Assembly (NCBI GenBank): GCA_022511355.1
Contig: JAFLRS010000062.1
Location: 1-10,007, forward strand
Reading direction: 5' to 3'
DNA from: Alistipes sp.
Lineage (GTDB): Bacteria > Bacteroidota > Bacteroidia > Bacteroidales > Rikenellaceae
Length of the DNA stretch: 10,007 nucleotides
Every line of letters begins with the position of its first letter. The first letter of the stretch is position 1. The position numbers and the translations under genes were made by a program. Below the pieces are notes generated by a model, which did not search any database, was not told the origin of the DNA, and was given only the letters and a program-made list of their open reading frames with translations. This document shows positions 6,000 to 10,007 of the stretch, piece by piece.

Positions 6000-8900
6000 A
6001 TGAGACACAATATAAGATTCAATATATTCGGTCTGTTTGCAGCTGCGGTGTCGCTGCTGACTGTTGCCTGCCAGCAGGACCCGTTGGATGAAGCGGGGGC
6101 CGACAACAGCGAATATGTCGCTGTGACATTCAGTATTCAGCCCGAGAGTCTTCCGGGAGTTGCCCGTGCGACCCGTGCAGCCGGCAATGTATCCGGAAAG
6201 GTAAACTATTCGGAATCTCACATCAGCGACGGTACGAAGGCCGACGTATTGGTTTATGCCGTTTATGATGCGGAGGGCAATCTTCTTCCCGAGTTCGGTC
6301 AGGTGGAGCGAGGCGAGGATTCCTGCCTTCTTCCCGACGGAACGGAGCTTGGTGCGGGTCAGACCTATGAAGAGGTAACTACATTCCCCAAGAAGATTAC
6401 TCTGACCGTCAGGCGCGGCAAGACCTACAAGATTGCATTCTGGGCGCAGAACAGCACTTGCAAGGCTTACGACATTCACGACCTTACCAAGGTTCAGATT
6501 CACTATACCGAGATAGACTCCGTTACTGACGCCGATGACATCAATGCGTCATCTACGCCTAACAACGACGAAATGCGTGATGCTTTCTGCAAGGTGGAGG
6601 AGTTGTCGATAACGAGCAAGTCGATAAACAATCGGGTGATATACCTCTATCGTCCTTTGGCGCAGGTGAATGTGGGCACGACGGGTTACGATTACGAGAC
6701 GATAGTTCAGGATGCGGAGATGAATTATGCCTATACCCGCATTCAGATTGCATCCGCTCCGCGTTATCTGAATGTCGTGGAGGACAGAATCGAGACGGAG
6801 AAGACCAAAGACAACTATTCCGCTTTGGAGTACGGTTGGGCGCTTATTCCGGCCTATGCCAACTCGACGTGGGCCGAATCGCATCCCGACCACAACTGGG
6901 CTGTAAGTGATGCGGCGCTTTTCAGCGACATCGCCACCGGTTCGATATTTGCGGAGAATCTGCAGCGCACCTATGAATGGGAGGAGTTCCTGCGTGTCAA
7001 AATCTATGATGATGATAAGGACAACTATCTCCCGTATGCCGGATTGGATAAAAACAACGAGGAGACTGAGACATTCAAATATCTGTCGATGTGTTATGTG
7101 CTTGCGGCGAGCAACCGCAATCCCGAGAGCAATGCATACGACCGTTCGGTATTCGACCGCGTGCGCGTATGGATTGCGACGGACAAGATGGGCGCTAATG
7201 AGAAGCAGATTGTCGATATTGTCGATGTTCCCGCTACCCGAAACTGGCGTACCAATATCGTGGGCAATATTCTGACGACGGATGTAGCATTCGAGATTAA
7301 GCTCGACCCGATTTATGCGGGCGACTACAACGGTTTCTATGAGGATACCGAGGTTTCGTGGAGCGGTCCGCTTAACGGACTTGACGGCGGCGTATTCTAC
7401 GATGCCGAGAATGACGAAATCCTTATCTCGAACGTAAACGGTCTGCTCTGGTTCCAGCAGATGGTGAACGGCGACCTTTTGTACAGGGACGACATTAATC
7501 GAACGATAGTCGGAGAGAGCGTAAAGAAAAAGACTCCGATTAAGTATTATGATGAGGATGGTACCGAACACTCGTTCGGAGACAGCGACGCCCCGTATTA
7601 TTTCAAGGGTATTCCCGACCCCACGAAGGGCCTTGAAGAGGGAACTCCCGAGTATGAGGAGGCTTTGGCGCTCAAGAACAGGATTTTGAGAGCGACCCAT
7701 CAGGATACCAATGTGGGTCACAATCCGGGCAAGGGTCAGACATGGCCTGAATTCAACAACTTCCACTTTGTCGGTCAGAATGAATCCGGTAATCCCGACC
7801 CTGCCAATGTTAAGTTGGTGGCTGATATCGACTTGAGCGGCATCGAGTGGCTCAGTATCGGTTTCGACTGCAAGATGGAGCAGACGCTGGAGATGCTTGG
7901 CGAGAACGGTTCGAACAACAAGAACTCCAACGAGACTCATACCGATAAGAAGACGCACCGCGGATTCTTCGGACATTTCGACGGCAACGGTCATACGGTC
8001 AGCAACCTGACGACCAAACGCTTCTCGATAAACGTACACCCTGCATCTCTGCAGATAGGTGCCGGCGGTCCGTTTGAGGCGGTTCAGTGGTGTGCGCGCG
8101 GCTTCTTCGGTCAGATTGGCGGTACGGCGACGGTGGAGAACCTCACGCTCAGCAATGTCAATATCTACGGAAACAACTGTGTCGGCGGTATTGCAGGTGC
8201 GGCTATCGGCGTGAAAGGCAAAGACAGCAAAGAAGGTACTGAAATCAACATCAGGAATTGCGTTGTCGATGGCGGAAAAATCGAGAATGTGCCGATGTTC
8301 CGCGGAGACGCTGCAAAAACGGCTTCCGGCAAGCAGAACAGAACGTATGCTCGCGGAGTCAATACCGGCGGTATCGTAGGTCTGTACAATGCCAGCGGCA
8401 GCGTTACCGACTGCGAGGTGCGCAACCTGAATATCGACGGTTATCGTACCACGGGCGGCATTGTGGGCTGTATCAGCAACTATTATCTGGCATACACCAG
8501 CGAAGATTGGCAGAACTCCAGTAAGATAAACACTGACAGCAAGGTCAAGATGAAAAGTATAACGGGTAACAAAATCTTCAATACGACCATCTTGTCCGAC
8601 CACTTCAAGCCGTTCGACGTAATGCAGTTGGGCAAGTTCGATAAGAATGGCTATACGGCAGATTGGGTTTACGGTTTCTCGTGGATTGTTTCGTACTCTT
8701 CATACGTTCACAATTTGGTGGGCGGTGAATTCGGCGGCGACAGCCTCGAGGAGAGTCCCGGAATGAAGAATTATGTAGAGAAAGTGAGCGACAATTCGCT
8801 TTCAGGCAGTCAGATAATCGACTTTGCGTGCGATATAGTGGCCGACAGCAACAACGTAATGTCGGGTCGAGTCGTGGATATCGACAATGCGCCTGTAGAT

Positions 8901-9824
8901 GTTCTGCCGGTGCTGAACAACTGGTTTGCGGACTATGTGAATATTCGCTCCAATCTTGTGGGTAATGCAACGTCCTACAAGCGGTACGGAACTTACCGTG
9001 CCGAGATGTTCACGAGTACCGGTGTGTATAAACAGGTCATGTGGAATCTGCCCAACGATTATGAAATCAACTGGGATAAGGAGTCGGGTGCAGTCGGAAT
9101 GCGTGTAGGTGCCGTCGAATTGGACGGACATGACTATATACTTTCTGTCCGCGGAGTTACGGGCGAGAATGACTGTGCCGTACAGATATCGTCGTGCGAC
9201 AGAAGTCAGTTCTCGAGTCCCGATATGCCTGCAGATTGGGATAAGAGTGCCGAGACCACGCTCAAGAACTTGACGGTACGCGGAAATCCGTATGCATATA
9301 CGGGTATCTGTCTGTCGCCCAACGAGTGCATGAAGTCGATAACTCTTGAAGACATATCGGTTTACGATGTATATCGCACGATTGCGCTCGATAATTTGGA
9401 AGAGAAGACCGGAAACGTATGGCCGAAGAAGATTGCTCCCGAGAGCGTAACGCTCACGGTTAGGCATTCGAACCTGCGCGGATACACTGCGCCGGGTGCG
9501 GGTTGGCAGAGTGTAACGTATACGAATGTGATATTCGAGACGGGAGCCAATGTCGGTTCATCCGATGATGATGCTTCGAAGAGAAGCACCTGCGATGTAG
9601 AGGCTGTGACGCTCTTTGATGGTTGTACGTTCAAGGCGCCGTTCACGATTGAGATCAAGGGTAATGTAGATGTAACGTTCACCGGTTGCAAGGTAGACGG
9701 TCCGAATACGCCCGAGATTGAGAGTGAGGCTTTGCCTGAGGGCACGAAGAAGATAGAGATCAACGCCAACGGAGAGATAACGTACTATGACGTTGCCGGT
9801 TCTGTTCTTACGGTGGAGGAGTAG
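6000..9824 (+). CDS. Pilin-domain/GLUG-like fusion lipoprotein, probable tip adhesin
   Basis: A 1274-residue lipoprotein. The start at 6000 is chosen because a signal peptide follows directly and ends at Cys24 after LTVA; an earlier in-frame ATG at 5961 would put a charged 13-residue stretch before it and overlap the upstream gene. Residues 38-445 repeat the pilin domain of the preceding gene: SDGTKADVLVYAVY (76-89), AFWAQN (146-151), NNDEMRDAFC (188-197), RPLAQVNVGT (218-227), KYLSMCYVL (360-368), RNWRTNIVG (414-422). A possible Arg processing site is ATRAAG (57-62). From about 475 a GLUG-like region begins, with DLSGIEWLSIG (611-621), FDGNGHTVSNL (660-670), and NCVGGIAG (726-733), NTGGIVG (788-794), TTGGIVG (817-823). 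The rest (870-1274) is beta-rich and helix-like with no domain I recognise and no T9SS sorting tail. A pilin fused to a large repeat region suggests a tip adhesin. It is the last gene before the terminator. Confidence 0.8.
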   Translation: MRHNIRFNIFGLFAAAVSLLTVACQQDPLDEAGADNSEYVAVTFSIQPESLPGVARATRAAGNVSGKVNYSESHISDGTKADVLVYAVYDAEGNLLPEFGQVERGEDSCLLPDGTELGAGQTYEEVTTFPKKITLTVRRGKTYKIAFWAQNSTCKAYDIHDLTKVQIHYTEIDSVTDADDINASSTPNNDEMRDAFCKVEELSITSKSINNRVIYLYRPLAQVNVGTTGYDYETIVQDAEMNYAYTRIQIASAPRYLNVVEDRIETEKTKDNYSALEYGWALIPAYANSTWAESHPDHNWAVSDAALFSDIATGSIFAENLQRTYEWEEFLRVKIYDDDKDNYLPYAGLDKNNEETETFKYLSMCYVLAASNRNPESNAYDRSVFDRVRVWIATDKMGANEKQIVDIVDVPATRNWRTNIVGNILTTDVAFEIKLDPIYAGDYNGFYEDTEVSWSGPLNGLDGGVFYDAENDEILISNVNGLLWFQQMVNGDLLYRDDINRTIVGESVKKKTPIKYYDEDGTEHSFGDSDAPYYFKGIPDPTKGLEEGTPEYEEALALKNRILRATHQDTNVGHNPGKGQTWPEFNNFHFVGQNESGNPDPANVKLVADIDLSGIEWLSIGFDCKMEQTLEMLGENGSNNKNSNETHTDKKTHRGFFGHFDGNGHTVSNLTTKRFSINVHPASLQIGAGGPFEAVQWCARGFFGQIGGTATVENLTLSNVNIYGNNCVGGIAGAAIGVKGKDSKEGTEINIRNCVVDGGKIENVPMFRGDAAKTASGKQNRTYARGVNTGGIVGLYNASGSVTDCEVRNLNIDGYRTTGGIVGCISNYYLAYTSEDWQNSSKINTDSKVKMKSITGNKIFNTTILSDHFKPFDVMQLGKFDKNGYTADWVYGFSWIVSYSSYVHNLVGGEFGGDSLEESPGMKNYVEKVSDNSLSGSQIIDFACDIVADSNNVMSGRVVDIDNAPVDVLPVLNNWFADYVNIRSNLVGNATSYKRYGTYRAEMFTSTGVYKQVMWNLPNDYEINWDKESGAVGMRVGAVELDGHDYILSVRGVTGENDCAVQISSCDRSQFSSPDMPADWDKSAETTLKNLTVRGNPYAYTGICLSPNECMKSITLEDISVYDVYRTIALDNLEEKTGNVWPKKIAPESVTLTVRHSNLRGYTAPGAGWQSVTYTNVIFETGANVGSSDDDASKRSTCDVEAVTLFDGCTFKAPFTIEIKGNVDVTFTGCKVDGPNTPEIESEALPEGTKKIEINANGEITYYDVAGSVLTVEE

Positions 9825-9860
9825 TTCTGTTCCGGAATCGGCGAACGGAATTTGAATCGG

Positions 9861-9897
9861 AAAAAGGTCTGACTAAATTTTAGTCAGACCTTTTTTT
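9861..9897 (+). terminator. Strong intrinsic terminator of the operon
   Basis: A perfect 10-bp stem, GGTCTGACTA (9866-9875) with TAGTCAGACC (9881-9890), closes a 5-base loop and is followed by seven T (9891-9897). A run of five A precedes the stem, so it could also work on the minus strand. It starts 37 bases after the stop of the fusion adhesin gene. Confidence 0.93.
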
Positions 9898-10007
9898 GAG
9901 AGTTGCGGAAGGAGATGTTTTTGCACCTTTTGGCCGCAAATTTCTTTTGTCGCTTTTGACCGCAAAAGGTGCTGCCAAAACTCTCCGCAAGGCGAACCGA
10001 CGCCAAA
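9898..10007. repeat. Nested inverted and direct repeats, no gene seen
   Basis: GCACCTTTTG (9923-9932) pairs perfectly with CAAAAGGTGC (9963-9972); outside it GAGAGTT (9898-9904) pairs with AACTCTC (9979-9985). Within the same stretch TTTTGGCCGCAAA (9928-9940) recurs as TTTTGACCGCAAA (9954-9966), a direct repeat with one mismatch. The block abuts the terminator. I see no promoter or reading frame of note; the next gene must lie beyond the right edge. Confidence 0.55.

Noticed and set aside
6549..8603. A 684-codon antisense reading frame within the fusion adhesin gene
   Set aside because: Long, but it mirrors the codon bias of the sense gene and shows no family motifs, signal or ribosome site.

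Overview
The window looks like chromosomal DNA from a Bacteroidales bacterium, possibly Alistipes or a relative (genus-level call is weak). Three promoter candidates carry the Bacteroidetes sigma factor pattern (TAnnTTTG, two with TTTG 20 bases upstream), most genes lack a Shine-Dalgarno sequence, and the main operon encodes Bacteroidales-type lipoprotein pilins.

Left part (1-1838): the 5' part of a tRNA-Pro(CGG) gene runs off the left edge on the minus strand. Divergent from it is a class III sirtuin (CobB type) on the plus strand. It meets, tail to tail with overlapping stop codons, a minus-strand gene for a Schlafen AlbA_2-domain protein.

Intergenic part (1839-2210): a 372-base divergent control region. 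It holds a good minus-strand promoter for the AlbA_2 gene, a leader of about 180 bases containing a perfect 11-bp hairpin fused to a G-quadruplex motif, a 13-base direct repeat, and a plus-strand promoter whose transcript would begin at a hairpin directly before the start codon of the next gene.

Right part (2211-9897): one apparent four-gene operon ending in a strong intrinsic terminator. It encodes an OmpA-like/DUF3575-like outer membrane protein, a FimB/Mfa2-like lipoprotein (probable anchor), a 466-residue DUF6562-like pilin lipoprotein, and a 1274-residue protein joining the same pilin domain to a GLUG-like beta-rich region (probable tip adhesin). Together they read as a type V pilus-like surface appendage. 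Points of interest are a C9 tract in the linker of the first gene that could cause phase variation, an 11-base match to the 16S anti-Shine-Dalgarno region coupled to an ATGA overlap at the second gene, and a C-terminal motif shared by all three lipoproteins.

Right edge (9898-10007): no gene seen; it holds nested inverted and direct repeats.
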